Part shown: positions 23,651 through 36,371 of the stretch, one piece after another
Position numbering within the stretch: position 1 is the stretch's first letter
Layout of the letters: every line of letters starts with the position of its first letter
Notes under the pieces: generated by a model
Database searches by the model: none
Told to the model about the DNA's origin: nothing
The model's input: only the letters and a program-made list of their open reading frames with translations
Translations under genes and position numbers: made by a program
Source: Nemophila menziesii
Taxonomy: Eukaryota; Streptophyta; Magnoliopsida; Boraginales; Hydrophyllaceae
Direction of reading: 5' to 3'
DNA: 64,000 nucleotides
Assembly (NCBI GenBank): GCA_029959085.1
Contig: JARWIR010000173.1
Coordinates: 239,191 to 303,190 of the forward strand

Positions 23651-24300
23651 ATCCCTTGAAAACACAAAGGAGGCTCCCAAAAGACCCATAAAAAGAACCA
23701 AAAACCCCTAAAACCCCCAACAGAACCCCCAGAAACCCCGAAATAACCCCCCAGAACCCCTCGAAACGTCTAAAAACCCCCGGAAAGCCCCCAAGGGCCC
23801 TAAAAGACCCCTTGAAAAGCCCCCAATATCCCCAAAAACGCCCAAAAATACGTTTAAGGACCGTCAAAAAGCACTTTGGAGACCCTCCCAAAACCCCTCG
23901 GAACCCCCTAACGACCCCCGAAAACCCTGGCACCCCCCTCAAAAACCCGTAAAAAGCACGACGAGGCCCTGAAAACCCGAAAAAAGGACGATTAAAAAAG
24001 TCCGAAAAATCCCTTGAAAACACAAAAGAGGCTCCCAAAAGACCCATAAAAAGCACCAAAAACCCCTAAAAACTCCCAACTGAACCCCGAGAAACCCCGA
24101 AATAACCCCCCAGAACCCCTCGAAACGTCTAAAAACCCCTGGAAAGCCCCCAAGGGCCCTAAAAGACCCCTTGAAAAGCCCCCAATATCCCCAAAAACGC
24201 CCAAAAATACGTTTAAGGACCGTCAAAAAGCACTTTGGAGACCCTCACAAAACCCCTCGGAACCCCTTAACGACCCCCGAAAACCCTGGCACCCCCCTCA
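23250..24300 (+). repeat. Four-monomer (1432-bp) repeat, copy 1
   Basis: Matches 24690-25730 at offset 1432, with gactaaaaaag, agaatcccc, gtctaaaacccccgg, gggcccaaaaag, then ggaggctccc with aaaagaacc, then aaaactccc. Copy 2 adds gcccacaat near 25253, aaaaatccg near 25375 and agagactccc near 25460. The gcccacaat and aaaaatccg pair recurs near 28476 and 28598, so copy 2 is the closer relative of the 27.6-28.6 kb stretch (offset 3223-3224). Confidence 0.75.
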
Positions 24301-24689
24301 AAAACCCGTAAAAAGCACGACGAGGCCCTGAAAACCCGAAAAAAGGACGATTAAAAAAGTCCGAAAAATCCCTTGAAAACACAAAAGAGGCTCCCAAAAG
24401 ACCCATAGAAAGCACCAAAAACCCCTAAAACCTCCAACAGAACCCCCAGAAACCCCGAAATAACCCCCCAGAACCCCTCGAAACGTCTAAAAACCCCCGG
24501 AAAGCCCCCAAGGGCCCTAAAAGACCCCTTGAAAAGCCCCCAATATCCCCAAAAACGCCCAAAAATACGTTTAAGGACCGTAAAAAAGCACTTTGGAGAC
24601 CCTCACAAAACCCCTCGGAACCCCCTAACGACCCCCGAAAACCCTGGCACCCCCCTCAAAAACCCGTAAAAAGCACGACGAGGCCCTGA

Positions 24690-25730
24690 AAACCCGAAAA
24701 AAGGACGACTAAAAAAGTCCAAAAAATCCCTTGAAAACACAAAAGAGGCTCCCAAAAGACCCATAAAAAGCACCAAAAACCCCTAAAACCCCCAACAGAA
24801 CCCCCAGAATCCCCGAAATAACCCCCCAGAACCCCTCGAAACGTCTAAAACCCCCGGAAAGCCCCCAAGGGCCCAAAAAGACCCCTTGAAAAGCCCCCAA
24901 TATCCCCAAAAACGCCCAAAAATACGTTTAAGGACCGTCAAAAAGCACTTTGGAGACCCTCCCAAAACCCCTCGGAACCCCCTAACGACCCCCGAAAACC
25001 CTGGCACCCCCCTCAAAAACCCGTAAAAAGCACGACGAGGCCCTGAAAACCCGAAAAAAGGACGATTAAAAAAGTCCGAAAAATCCCTTGAAAACACAAA
25101 GGAGGCTCCCAAAAGACCCATAAAAAGAACCAAAAACCCCTAAAACCTCCAACAGAACCCCCAGAAACCCCGAAATAACCCCCCAGAACCCCTCGAAACG
25201 TCTAAAAACCCCCGGAAAGCCCCCAAGGGCCCTAAAAGACCCCTTGAAAAGCCCACAATATCCCCAAAAACGCCCAAAAATACGTTTAAGGACCGTCAAA
25301 AAGCACTTTGGAGACCCTCCCAAAACCCCTCGGAACCCCCTAACGACCCCCGAAAACCCTGGCACCCCCCTCAAAAATCCGTAAAAAGCACGACGAGGCC
25401 CTGAAAACCCGAAAAAAGGACGATTAAAAAAGTCCGAAAAATCCCTTGAAAACACAAAAGAGACTCCCAAAAGACCCATAAAAAGCACCAAAAACCCCTA
25501 AAAACTCCCAACAGAACCCCGAGAAACCCCGAAATAACCCCCCAGAACCCCTCGAAACGTCTAAAAACCCCTGGAAAGCCCCCAAGGGCCCTAAAAGACC
25601 CCTTGAAAAGCCCCCAATATCCCCAAAAACGCCCAAAAATACGTTTAAGGACCGTCAAAAAGCACTTTGGAGACCCTCACAAAACACCTCGGAACCCCTT
25701 AACGACCCCCGAAAACCCTGGCACCCCCCT
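24690..25730 (+). repeat. Four-monomer (1432-bp) repeat, copy 2
   Basis: Second copy of 23250-24300. It contains the ctcacaaaacacctcgg variant near 25677 that later appears near 33191, 42811 and 45673, so this haplotype has been carried into the middle and right parts of the array. All sequence is satellite. Confidence 0.75.
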
Positions 25731-26855
25731 CAAAAACCCGTAAAAAGCACGACGAGGCCCTGAAAACCCGAAAAAAGGACGATTAAAAAAGTCCGAAAAA
25801 TCCCTTGAAAACACAAAAGAGGCTCCCAAAAGACCCATAAAAAGCACCAAAAACCTCTAAAACCCCCAACAGAACCCCCAGAAACCCCGAAATAACCCCC
25901 CAGAACCCCTCGAAACGTCTAAAAACCCCCGGAAAGCCCCAAAGGGCCCTAAAAGACCCCTTGAAAAGTCCCCAATATCCCCAAAAACGCCCAAAAATAC
26001 GTTTAATGACCGTCAAAAAGCACTTTGGAGACCCTCCCAAAACCCCTCGGAACCCCCTAACGACCCCCGAAAACCCTGGCACCCCCCTCAAAAACCCGTA
26101 AAAAGCACGACGAGGCCCAGAAAACCCGAAAAAAGGACGATTAAAAAAGTCCAAAAAATCCCTTGAAAACACAAAGGAGGCTCCCAAAGGACCCATAAAA
26201 AGCACCAAAAACCCCTAAAACCCCCAACAGAACCTCCAGAAACCCCGAAATAACCCCCCAGAACCCCTCGAAACGTCTAAAAACCCCCGGAAAGCCCCCA
26301 AGGGCCCTAAAAGACCCCTTGAAAAGTCCCCAATATCCCCAAAAACGCCCAAAAATACGTTTAAGGACCGTCAAAAAGCACTTTGGAGACCCTCACAAAA
26401 CCCCTCGGAACCCCCTAACGACCCCCGAAAACCCTGGCACTCCCCTCAAAAACCCGTAAAAAGCACGACGAGTCCCTGAAAACCCGAAAAAAGGACGACT
26501 AAAAAAGTCCGAAAAATCCCTTGAAATCACAAAAGAGGCTCCCAAAAGACCCATAAAAAGCACCAAAAACCCCTAAAACCCCCAACAGAACCCCCAGAAA
26601 CCCCGAAATAACCCCCCAAAACCCCTCGAAACGTCTAAAACCCCCGGAAAGCCCCCAAGGGCCCAAAAAGACCCCTTGAAAAGCCCCCAATATCCCCAAA
26701 AACGCCCAAAAATACGTTTAAGGACCGTCAAAAAGCACTTTGGAGACCCTCCCAAAACCCCTCGGAACCCCCTAACGACCCCCGAAAACCCTGGCACCCC
26801 CCTCAAAAACCCGTAAAAAGCACGACGAGGCCCTGAAAACCCGAAAAAAGGACCA
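25731..26855 (+). repeat. Left-domain monomers within the middle domain
   Basis: Three monomers that resemble the left domain rather than their neighbours: cccaaaggg with aatgacc near 25940-26005, gaggcccag near 26113, cccaaaggaccc and aacctccag near 26185-26235, then ggcactcccc, gacgagtccctg and gaaatcac near 26438-26525. The same order occurs near 19.9-20.8 kb. The third monomer then switches to the 357-bp type (gtctaaaacccccgg near 26634), suggesting a hybrid monomer made by exchange. Confidence 0.7.
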
Positions 26856-28300
26856 TTAAAAAAGTCCGAAAAATCCCTTGAAAACACAAAGGAGGCTCCC
26901 AAAAGACCCATAAAAAGAACCAAAAACCCCTAAAACCCCCAACAGAACCCCCAGAAACCCCGAAATAACCCCCCAGAACCCCTCGAAACGTCTAAAAACC
27001 CCCGGAAAGCCCCCAAGGGCCCTAAAAGACCCCTTGAAAAGCCCCCAATATCCCCAAAAACACCCAAAAATACGTTTAAGGACCGTCAAAAAGCACTTTG
27101 GAGACTCTCCCAAAACTTCTGGGAACCCCCTAACGACCCCCGAAAACCCTGGCACACCCCTCAAAAACCCGTAAAAAGCACGACGAGGCCTTGAAAATCC
27201 GAAAAAAGGACGATTAAAAAAGTCCGAAAAATCCCTTGAAAACACAGAGGAGGCTCCCAAAAGACCCATAAAAAGCACCAAAAACCCCTAAAAACTCCCA
27301 ACAGAACCCCGAGAAACCCCCGAAATAACCCCCCAGAACCCCTCGAAACGTCTAAAAACCCCTGGAAAGCCCCCAAGGGCCCTAAAAGACCCCTTGAAAA
27401 GCCCCCAATATCCCCAAAAACGCCCAAAAATACGTTTAAGGACCGTCAAAAAGCACTTTGGAGACCCTCACAAAACCCCTCGGAACCCCTTAACGACCCC
27501 CGAAAACCCTGGCACCCCCCTCAAAAACCCGTAAAAAGCACGACGAGGCCCTGAAAACCCGAAAAAAGGACGATTAAAAAAGTCCGAAAAATCCCTTGAA
27601 AACACAAAAGAGGCTCCCAAAAGACCCATAGAAAGCACCAAAAACCCCTAAAACCCCCAACAGAACCCCCAGAAACCCCGAAATAACCCCCCAGAACCCC
27701 TCGAAACGTCTAAAAACCCCCGGAAAGCCCCCAAGGGCCCTAAAAGACCCCTTGAAAAGCCCCCAATATCCCCAAAAACGCCCAAAAATACGTTTAAGGA
27801 CCGTAAAAAAGCACTTTGGAGACCCTCACAAAACCCCTCGGAACCCCCTAACGACCCCCGAAAACCCTGGCACCCCCCTCAAAAACCCGTAAAAAGCACG
27901 ACGAGGCCCTGAAAACCCGAAAAAAGGACGACTAAAAAAGTCCAAAAAATCCCTTGAAAACACAAAAGAGGCTCCCAAAAGACCCATAAAAAGCACCAAA
28001 AACCCCTAAAACCCCCAACAGAACCCCCAGAATCCCCGAAATAACCCCCCAGAACCCCTCGAAACGTCTAAAACCCCCGGAAAGCCCCCAAGGGCCCAAA
28101 AAGACCCCTTGAAAAGCCCCCAATATCCCCAAAAACGCCCAAAAATACGTTTAAGGACCGTCAAAAAGCACTTTGGAGACCCTCCCAAAACCCCTCGGAA
28201 CCCCCTAACGACCCCCGAAAACCCTGGCACCCCCCTCAAAAACCCGTAAAAAGCACGACGAGGCCCTGAAAACCCGAAAAAAGGACGATAAAAAAAGTCC
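26856..28300 (+). repeat. Duplicated block S, copy 2
   Basis: Second copy of 22224-23650, without the 22-bp deletion. It shares aacttctggg near 27113, gaggccttgaaaatcc near 27184 and cacagaggagg near 27244. An extra C in gagaaacccccg near 27315 is private. Its right end overlaps the gcccacaat haplotype related to 25.2 kb. Confidence 0.75.
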
Positions 28301-28639
28301 GAAAAATCCCTTGAAAACACAAAGGAGGCTCCCAAAAGACCCATAAAAAGAACCAAAAACCCCTAAAACCTCCAACAGAACCCCCAGAAACCCCGAAATA
28401 ACCCCCCAGAACCCCTCGAAACGTCTAAAAACCCCCGGAAAGCCCCCAAGGGCCCTAAAAGACCCCTTGAAAAGCCCACAATATCCCCAAAAACGCCCAA
28501 AAATACGTTTAAGGACCGTCAAAAAGCACTTTGGAGACCCTCCCAAAACCCCTCGGAACCCCCTAACGACCCCCGAAAACCCTGGCACCCCCCTCAAAAA
28601 TCCGTAAAAAGCACGACGAGGCCCTGAAAACCCGAAAAA

Positions 28640-31220
28640 AGGACGATTAAAAAAGTCCAAAAAATCCCTTGAAAACACAAAAGAGGCTCCCAAAAGACCC
28701 ATAAAAAGCACCAAAAACCCCTAAAACCCCCAACAGAACCCCCAGAAACCCCGAAATAACCCCCCAGAACCCCTCGAAACGTCTAAAACCCCCGGAAAGC
28801 CCCCAAGGGCCCAAAAAGACCCCTTGAAAAGCCCCCAATATCCCCAAAAACGCCCAAAAATACGTTTAAGGACCGTCAAAAAGCACTTTGGAGACCCTCC
28901 CAAAACACCTCGGAACCCCCTAACGACCCCCGAAAACCCTGGCACCCCCCTCAAAAACCCGTAAAAAGCACGACGAGGCCCTGAAAACCCGAAAAAAGGA
29001 CGATTAAAAAAGTCCGAAAAATCCCTTGAAAACACAAAAGAGGCTCCCAAAAGACCCATAAAAAGAACCAAAAACCCCTAAAACCCCCAACAGAACCCCC
29101 AGAAACCCCGAAATAACCCCCCAGAACCCCTCGAAACGTCTAAAAACCCCCGGAAAGCCCCCATGGGCCTAAAAGACCCCTTGAAAAGCCACCAATATCC
29201 CCAAAAACGCCCAAAAATACGTTTAATGACCGTCAAAAAGCACTTTGGAGACCCTCCCAAAACCCCTCGGAACCCCCTAACGACCCCCGAAAACCCTGGC
29301 ACCCCCCTCAAAAACCCGTAAAAAGCACGACGAGGCCCTGAAAACCCGAAAAAAGGACGATTAAAAAAGTCCGAAAAATCCCTTGAAAACACAAAGGAGG
29401 CTCCCAAAAGACCCATAAAAAGAACCAAAAACCCCTAAAACCTCCAACAGAACCCCCAGAAACCCCGAAATAACCCCCCAGAACCCCTCGAAACGTCTAA
29501 AAACCCCCGGAAAGCCCCCAAGGGCCCTAAAAGACCCCTTGAAAAGTCCCCAATATCCCCAAAAACGCCCAAAAATACGTTTAAGGACCGTCAAAAAGCA
29601 CTTTGGAGACCCTCCCAAAACCCCTCGGAACCCCCTAACGACCCCCGAAAACCCTGGCACCCCCCTCAAAAACCCGTAAAAAGCACGACGAGGCCCTGAA
29701 AACCCGAAAAAAGGACGATTAAAAAAGTCCGAAAAATCCCTTGAAAACACAAAAGAGGCTCCCAAAAGACCCATAAAAAGCACCAAAAACCCCTAAAAAC
29801 TCCCAACAGAACCCCGAGAAACCCCGAAATAACCCCCCAGAACCCCTCGAAACGTCTAAAAACCCCTGGAAAGCCCCCAAGGGCCCTAAAAGACCCCTTG
29901 AAAAGCCCCCAATATCCCCAAAAACGCCCAAAAATACGTTTAAGGACCGTCAAAAAGCACTTTGGAGACCCTCCCAAAACCCCTCGGAACCCCCTAACGA
30001 CCCCCGAAAACCCTGGCACCCCCCTCAAAAACCCGTAAAAAGCACGACGAGGCCCTGAAAACCCGAAAAAAGGACGATTAAAAAAGTCCGAAAAATCCCT
30101 TGAAAACACAAAAGAGGCTCCCAAAAGACCCATAGAAAGCACCAAAAACCCCTAAAACCTCCAACAGAACCCCCAGAAACCCCGAAATAACCCCCCAGAA
30201 CCCCTCGAAACGTCTAAAAACCCCCGGAAAGCCCCCAAGGGCCCTAAAAGACCCCTTGAAAAGCCCCCAATATCCCCAAAAACGCCCAAAAATACGTTTA
30301 AGGACCGTCAAAAAGCACTTTGGAGACCCTCACAAAACCCCTCGGAACCCCCTAACGACCCCCGAAAACCCTGGCACCCCCCTCAAAAACCCGTAAAAAG
30401 CACGACGAGGCCCTGAAAACCCGAAAAAAGGACGACTAAAAAAGTCCAAAAAATCCCTTGAAAACACAAAAGAGGCTCCCAAAAGACCCATAAAAAGCAC
30501 CAAAAACCCCTAAAACCCCCAACAGAACCCCCAGAATCCCCGAAATAACCCCCCAGAACCCTTCGAAACGTCTAAAACCCCCGGAAAGCCCCCAAGGGCC
30601 CAAAAAGACCCCTTGAAAAGCCCCAAATATCCCCAAAAACGCCCAAAAATACGTTTAAGGACCGTCAAAAAGCACTTTGGAGACCCTCCCAAAACCCCTC
30701 GGAACCCCCTAACGACCCCCGAAAACCCTGGCACCCCCCTCAAAAACCCGTAAAAAGCACGACGAGGCCCTGAAAACCCGAAAAAAGGACGATTAAAAAA
30801 GTCCGAAAAACCCCTTGAAAACACAAAGGAGGCTCCCAAAAGACCCATAAAAAGAACCAAAAACCCCTAAAACCCCCAACAGAACCCCCAGAAACCCCGA
30901 AATAACCCCCCAGAACCCCTCGAAACGTCTAAAAACCCCCGGAAAGCCCCCAAGGGCCCTAAAAGACCCCTTGAAAAGCCCCCAATATCCCCAAAAACGC
31001 CCAAAAATACGTTTAAGGACCGTCAAAAAACACTTTGGAGACCCTCCCAAAACCCCTCGGAACTCCCTAACGACCCCCGAAAACCCTGGCACCCCCCTCA
31101 AAAACCCGTAAAAAGCACGACGAGGCCCTGAAAACCCGAAAAAAGGACGATTAAAAAAGTCCGAAAAATCCCTTGAAAACACAAAAGAGGCTCCCAAAAG
31201 ACCCATAAAAAGCACCAAAA
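28640..31220 (+). repeat. Nine-monomer (3220-bp) repeat, copy 1
   Basis: Matches 31860-34440 at offset 3220. Shared markers are ccccatgggcctaaaag with agccaccaat near 29161, aaaagaacc with aacctccaac, the aaaactccc monomer, gactaaaaaag, cccttcgaaacg near 30560, gccccaaatat near 30632, gaaaaacccctt near 30805, tcaaaaaacac near 31023 and ggaactccc near 31060. Differences such as aatgacc near 29225 and gtcccc near 29547 show that the copies are older than the near-identical left-domain blocks, or have exchanged with other monomers. Confidence 0.8.
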
Positions 31221-31860
31221 ACCCCTAAAAACCCCAACAGAACCCCGAGAAACCCCGAAATAACCCCCCAGAACCCCTCGAAACGTCTAAAAACCCCCGG
31301 AAAGCCCCCAAGGGCCCTAAAAGACCCCTTGAAAAGCCCCCAATATCCCCAAAAACGCCCAAAAATACGTTTAAGGACCGTCAAAAAGCACTTTGGAGAC
31401 CCTCACAAAACCCCTCGGAACCCCCTAACGAACCCCGAAAACCCTGGCACACCCCTCAAAAACCCGTAAAAAGCACGACGAGGCCTTGAAAATCCGAAAA
31501 AAGGACGATTAAAAAAGTCCGAAAAATCCCTTGAAAACACAAAAGAGGCTCCCAAAAGACCCATAAAAAGCACCAAAAACCCCTAAAACCCCCAACAGAA
31601 CCCCCATTAACCCCGAAATAACCCCCCAGAACCCCTCGAAACGTCTAAAAACCCCCGGAAAGCCCCCAAGGGCCCTAAAAGACCCCTTGAAAAGCCCCCA
31701 ATATCCCCAAAAACGCCCAAAAATACGTTTAAGGACCGTCAAAAAGCACTTTGGAGACCCTCCCAAAACCCCTCGGAACCCCCTAACGACCCCCGAAAAC
31801 CCTGGCACCCCCCTCAAAAACCCGTAAAAAGCACGACGAGGCCCTGAAAACCCGAAAAAA
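31221..31860 (+). repeat. Monomers between the two nine-mer copies
   Basis: About two monomers. One lacks a base in aaaaaccccaacag near 31228 and has gaaccccgaaaac and gaggccttgaaaatcc; the next has cccattaacc near 31605. The gaaccccg and cccattaacc combination is the same as in 34.6-35 kb and 47.5-47.7 kb. Only satellite sequence is present. Confidence 0.75.
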
Positions 31861-34440
31861 GGACGACTAAAAAAGTCCAAAAAATCCCTTGAAAACACAA
31901 AGGAGGCTCCCAAAAGACCCATAAAAAGCACCAAAAACCCCTAAAACCCCCAACAGAACCCCCAGAATCCCCGAAATAACCCCCCAGAACCCCTCGAAAC
32001 GTCTAAAACCCCCGGAAAGCCCCCAAGGGCCCAAAAAGACCCCTTGAAAAGCCCCCAATATCCCCAAAAACGCCCAAAAATACGTTTAAGGACCGTCAAA
32101 AAGCACTTTGGAGACCCTCCCAAAACCCCTCGGAACCCCCTAACGACACCCGAAAACCCTGGCACCCCCCTCAAAAACCCGTAAAAAGCACGACGAGGCC
32201 CTGAAAACCCGAAAAAAGGACGATTAAAAAAGTCCGAAAAATCCCTTGAAAACACAAAAGAGGCTCCCAAAAGACCCATAAAAAGAACCAAAAACCCCTA
32301 AAACCCCCAACAGAACCCCCAGAAACCCCGAAATAACCCCCCAGAACCCCTCGAAACGTCTAAAAACCCCCGGAAAGCCCCCATGGGCCTAAAAGACCCC
32401 TTGAAAAGCCACCAATATCCCCAAAAACGCCCAAAAATACGTTTAAGGACCGTCAAAAAGCACTTTGGAGACCCTCCCAAAACCCCTCGGAACCCCCTAA
32501 CGACCCCCGAAAACCCTGGCACCCCCCTCAAAAACCCGTAAAAAGCACGACGAGGCCCTGAAAACCCGAAAAAAGGACGATTAAAAAAGTCCGAAAAATC
32601 CCTTGAAAACACAAAGGAGGCTCCCAAAAGACCCATAAAAAGAACCAAAAACCCCTAAAACCTCCAACAGAACCCCCAGAAACCCCGAAATAACCCCCCA
32701 GAACCCCTCGAAACGTCTAAAAACCCCCGGAAAGCCCCCAAGGGCCCTAAAAGACCCCTTGAAAAGCCCCCAATATCCCCAAAAACGCCCAAAAATACGT
32801 TTAAGGACCGTCAAAAAGCACTTTGGAGACCCTCCCAAAACCCCTCGGAACCCCCTAACGACCCCCGAAAACCCTGGCACCCCCCTCAAAAACCCGTAAA
32901 AAGCACGACGAGGCCCTGAAAACCCGAAAAAAGGACGATTAAAAAAGTCCGAAAAATCCCTTGAAAACACAAAAGAGGCTCCCAAAAGACCCATAAAAAG
33001 CACCAAAAACCCCTAAAAACTCCCAACAGAACCCCGAGAAACCCCGAAATAACCCCCCAGAACCCCTCGAAACGTCTAAAAACCCCTGGAAAGCCCCCAA
33101 GGGCCCTAAAAGACCCCTTGAAAAGCCCCCAATATCCCCAAAAACGCCCAAAAATACGTTTAAGGACCGTCAAAAAGCACTTTGGAGACCCTCACAAAAC
33201 ACCTCGGAACCCCTTAACGACCCCCGAAAACCCTGGCACCCCCCTCAAAAACCCGTAAAAAGCACGACGAGGCCCTGAAAACCCGAAAAAAGGACGATTA
33301 AAAAAGTCCGAAAAATCCCTTGAAAACACAAAAGAGGCTCCCAAAAGACCCATAGAAAGCACCAAAAACCCCTAAAACCTCCAACAGAACCCCCAGAAAC
33401 CCCGAAATAACCCCCCAGAACCCCTCGAAACGTCTAAAAACCCCCGGAAAGCCCCCAAGGGCCCTAAAAGACCCCTTGAAAAGCCCCCAATATCCCCAAA
33501 AACGCCCAAAAATACGTTTAAGGACCGTCAAAAAGCACTTTGGAGACCCTCACAAAACCCCTCGGAACCCCCTAACGACCCCCGAAAACCCTGGCACCCC
33601 CCTCAAAAACCCGTAAAAAGCACGACGAGGCCCTGAAAACCCGAAAAAAGGACGACTAAAAAAGTCCAAAAAATCCCTTGAAAACACAAAAGAGGCTCCC
33701 AAAAGACCCATAAAAAGCACCAAAAACCCCTAAAACCCCCAACAGAACCCCCAGAATCCCCGAAATAACCCCCCAGAACCCTTCGAAACGTCTAAAACCC
33801 CCGGAAAGCCCCCAAGGGCCCAAAAAGACCCCTTGAAAAGCCCCAAATATCCCCAAAAACGCCCAAAAATACGTTTAAGGACCGTCAAAAAGCACTTTGG
33901 AGACCCTCCCAAAACCCCTCGGAACCCCCTAACGACCCCCGAAAACCCTGGCACCCCCCTCAAAAACCCGTAAAAAGCACGACGAGGCCCTGAAAACCCG
34001 AAAAAAGGACGATTAAAAAAGTCCGAAAAACCCCTTGAAAACACAAAGGAGGCTCCCAAAAGACCCATAAAAAGAACCAAAAACCCCTAAAACCCCCAAC
34101 AGAACCCCCAGAAACCCCGAAATAACCCCCCAGAACCCCTCGAAACGTCTAAAAACCCCCGGAAAGCCCCCAAGGGCCCTAAAAGACCCCTTGAAAAGCC
34201 CCCAATATCCCCAAAAACGCCCAAAAATACGTTTAAGGACCGTCAAAAAACACTTTGGAGACCCTCCCAAAACCCCTCGGAACTCCCTAACGACCCCCGA
34301 AAACCCTGGCACCCCCCTCAAAAACCCGTAAAAAGCACGACGAGGCCCTGAAAACCCGAAAAAAGGACGATTAAAAAAGTCCGAAAAATCCCTTGAAAAC
34401 ACAAAAGAGGCTCCCAAAAGACCCATAAAAAGCACCAAAA
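31860..34440 (+). repeat. Nine-monomer (3220-bp) repeat, copy 2
   Basis: Second copy of 28640-31220. It carries the ctcacaaaacacctcgg haplotype near 33191 that copy 1 lacks. Most of it is also the start of the large 32.25-54.1 kb tandem duplication, with matching sequence at 41.9-44 kb and 46.9-47.3 kb. Confidence 0.8.
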
Positions 34441-36353
34441 ACCCCTAAAAACTCCCAACAGAACCCCGAGAAACCCCGAAATAACCCCCCAGAACCCCTC
34501 GAAACGTCTAAAAACCCCTGGAAAGCCCCCAAGGGCCCTAAAAGACCCCTTGAAAAGCCCCCAATATCCCCAAAAACGCCCAAAAATACGTTTAAGGACC
34601 GTCAAAAAGCACTTTGGAGACCCTCACAAAACCCCTCGGAACCCCCTAACGAACCCCGAAAACCCTGGCACCCCCCTCAAAAACCCGTAAAAAGCACGAC
34701 GAGGCCCTGAAAACCCGAAAAAAGGACGATTAAAAAAGTCCGAAAAAATCCCTTGAAAACACAAAAGAGGCTCCCAAAAGACCCATAAAAAGCACCAAAA
34801 ACCCCTAAAACCCCCAACAGAACCCCCATTAACCCCGAAATAACCCCCCAGAACCCCTCGAAACGTCTAAAAACCCCCGGAAAGCCCCCAAGGGCCCTAA
34901 AAGACCCCTTGAAAAGCCCCCAATATCCCCAAAAACGCCCAAAAATACGTTTAAGGACCGTCAAAAAGCACTTTGGAGACCCTCCCAAAACCCCTCGGAA
35001 CCCCCTAACGACCCCCGAAAACCCTGGCACCCCCCTCAAAAACCCGTAAAAAGCACGACGAGGCCCTGAAAACCCGAAAAAAGGACGATTAAAAAAGTCT
35101 GAAAAATCCCTTGAAAACACAAAGGAGGCTCCCAAAAGACCCATAAAAAGCACCAAAAACCCCTAAAACCCCCAACAGAACCCCCAGAAACCCCGAAATA
35201 ACACCCCAGAACCCCTCGAAATGTCTAAAAACCCCCGGAAAGCCCCCAGGGCCCTAAAAGACCCCTTGAAAAGCCCCCAATATCCCCAAAAACGCCCAAA
35301 AATACGTTTAAGGACCGTCAAAAAGCACTTTGGAGACCCTCCCAAAACCCCTCAGAACCCCCTAACGAACCCCGAAAACCCTAGCACCCCCCTCAAAAAC
35401 CCGTAAAAAGCACGACGAGGCCCTGAAAACCCGAAAAAAGGACGATTAAAAAAGTCCGAAAAAATCCCTTGAAAACACAAAAGAGGCTCCCAAAAGACCC
35501 ATAAAAAGCACCAAAAACCCCTAAAACCCCCAACAGAACCCCCATTAACCCCGAAATAACCCCCCAGAACCCCTCGAAACGTCTAAAAACCCCTGGAAAG
35601 CCCCCAAGGGCCCTAAAAGACCCCTTGAAAAGCCCCCAATATCCCCAAAAACGCCCAAAAATACGTTTAAGGACCGTCAAAAAGCACTTTGGAGACCCTC
35701 ACAAAACCCCTCGGAACCCCCTAACGAACCCCGAAAACCCTGGCACCCCCCTCAAAAACCCGTAAAAAGCACGACGAGGCCCTGAAAACCCGAAAAAAGG
35801 ACGATTAAAAAAGTCCGAAAAAATCCCTTGAAAACACAAAAGAGGCTCCCAAAAGACCCATACAAAGCACCAAAAACCCCTAAAACCCCCAACAGAACCC
35901 CCATTAACCCCGAAATAACCCCCCAGAACCCCTCGAAACGTCTAAAAACCCCCGGAAAGCCCCCAAGGGCCCTAAAAGACCCCTTGAAAAGCCCCCAATA
36001 TCCCCAAAAACGCCCAAAAATACGTTTAAGGACCGTCAAAAAGCACTTTGGAGACCCTCCCAAAACCCCTCGGAACCCCTAACGACCCCCGAAAACCCTG
36101 GCACCCCCCTGAAAAACCCGTAAAAAGCACGACGAGGCCCTGAAAACCCGAAAAAAGGACGATTAAAAAAGTCCGAAAAATCCCTTGAAAACACAAAAGA
36201 GGCTCCCAAAAGACCCATAAAAAGCACCAAAAAACCCTAAAACCCCCAACAGAACCCCCAGAAACCCTGAAATAACCCCCTAGAACCCCCCGAAACGTCT
36301 AAAAACCCCCGGAAAGCCCCCAAGGGCCCTAAAAGACCCCTTGAAAAGCCCCC

Positions 36354-36371
36354 AATATCCCCAAAAATACG
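36354..36371 (+). other. 10-bp deletion between cccaaaaa repeats
   Basis: The usual tatccccaaaaacgccc followed by aaaaatacg is shortened to tatccccaaaaatacg, removing one ~10-bp sub-unit between two cccaaaaa elements. The identical event at 48825-48842 is the duplicated descendant (offset 12470-12471). Confidence 0.9.
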
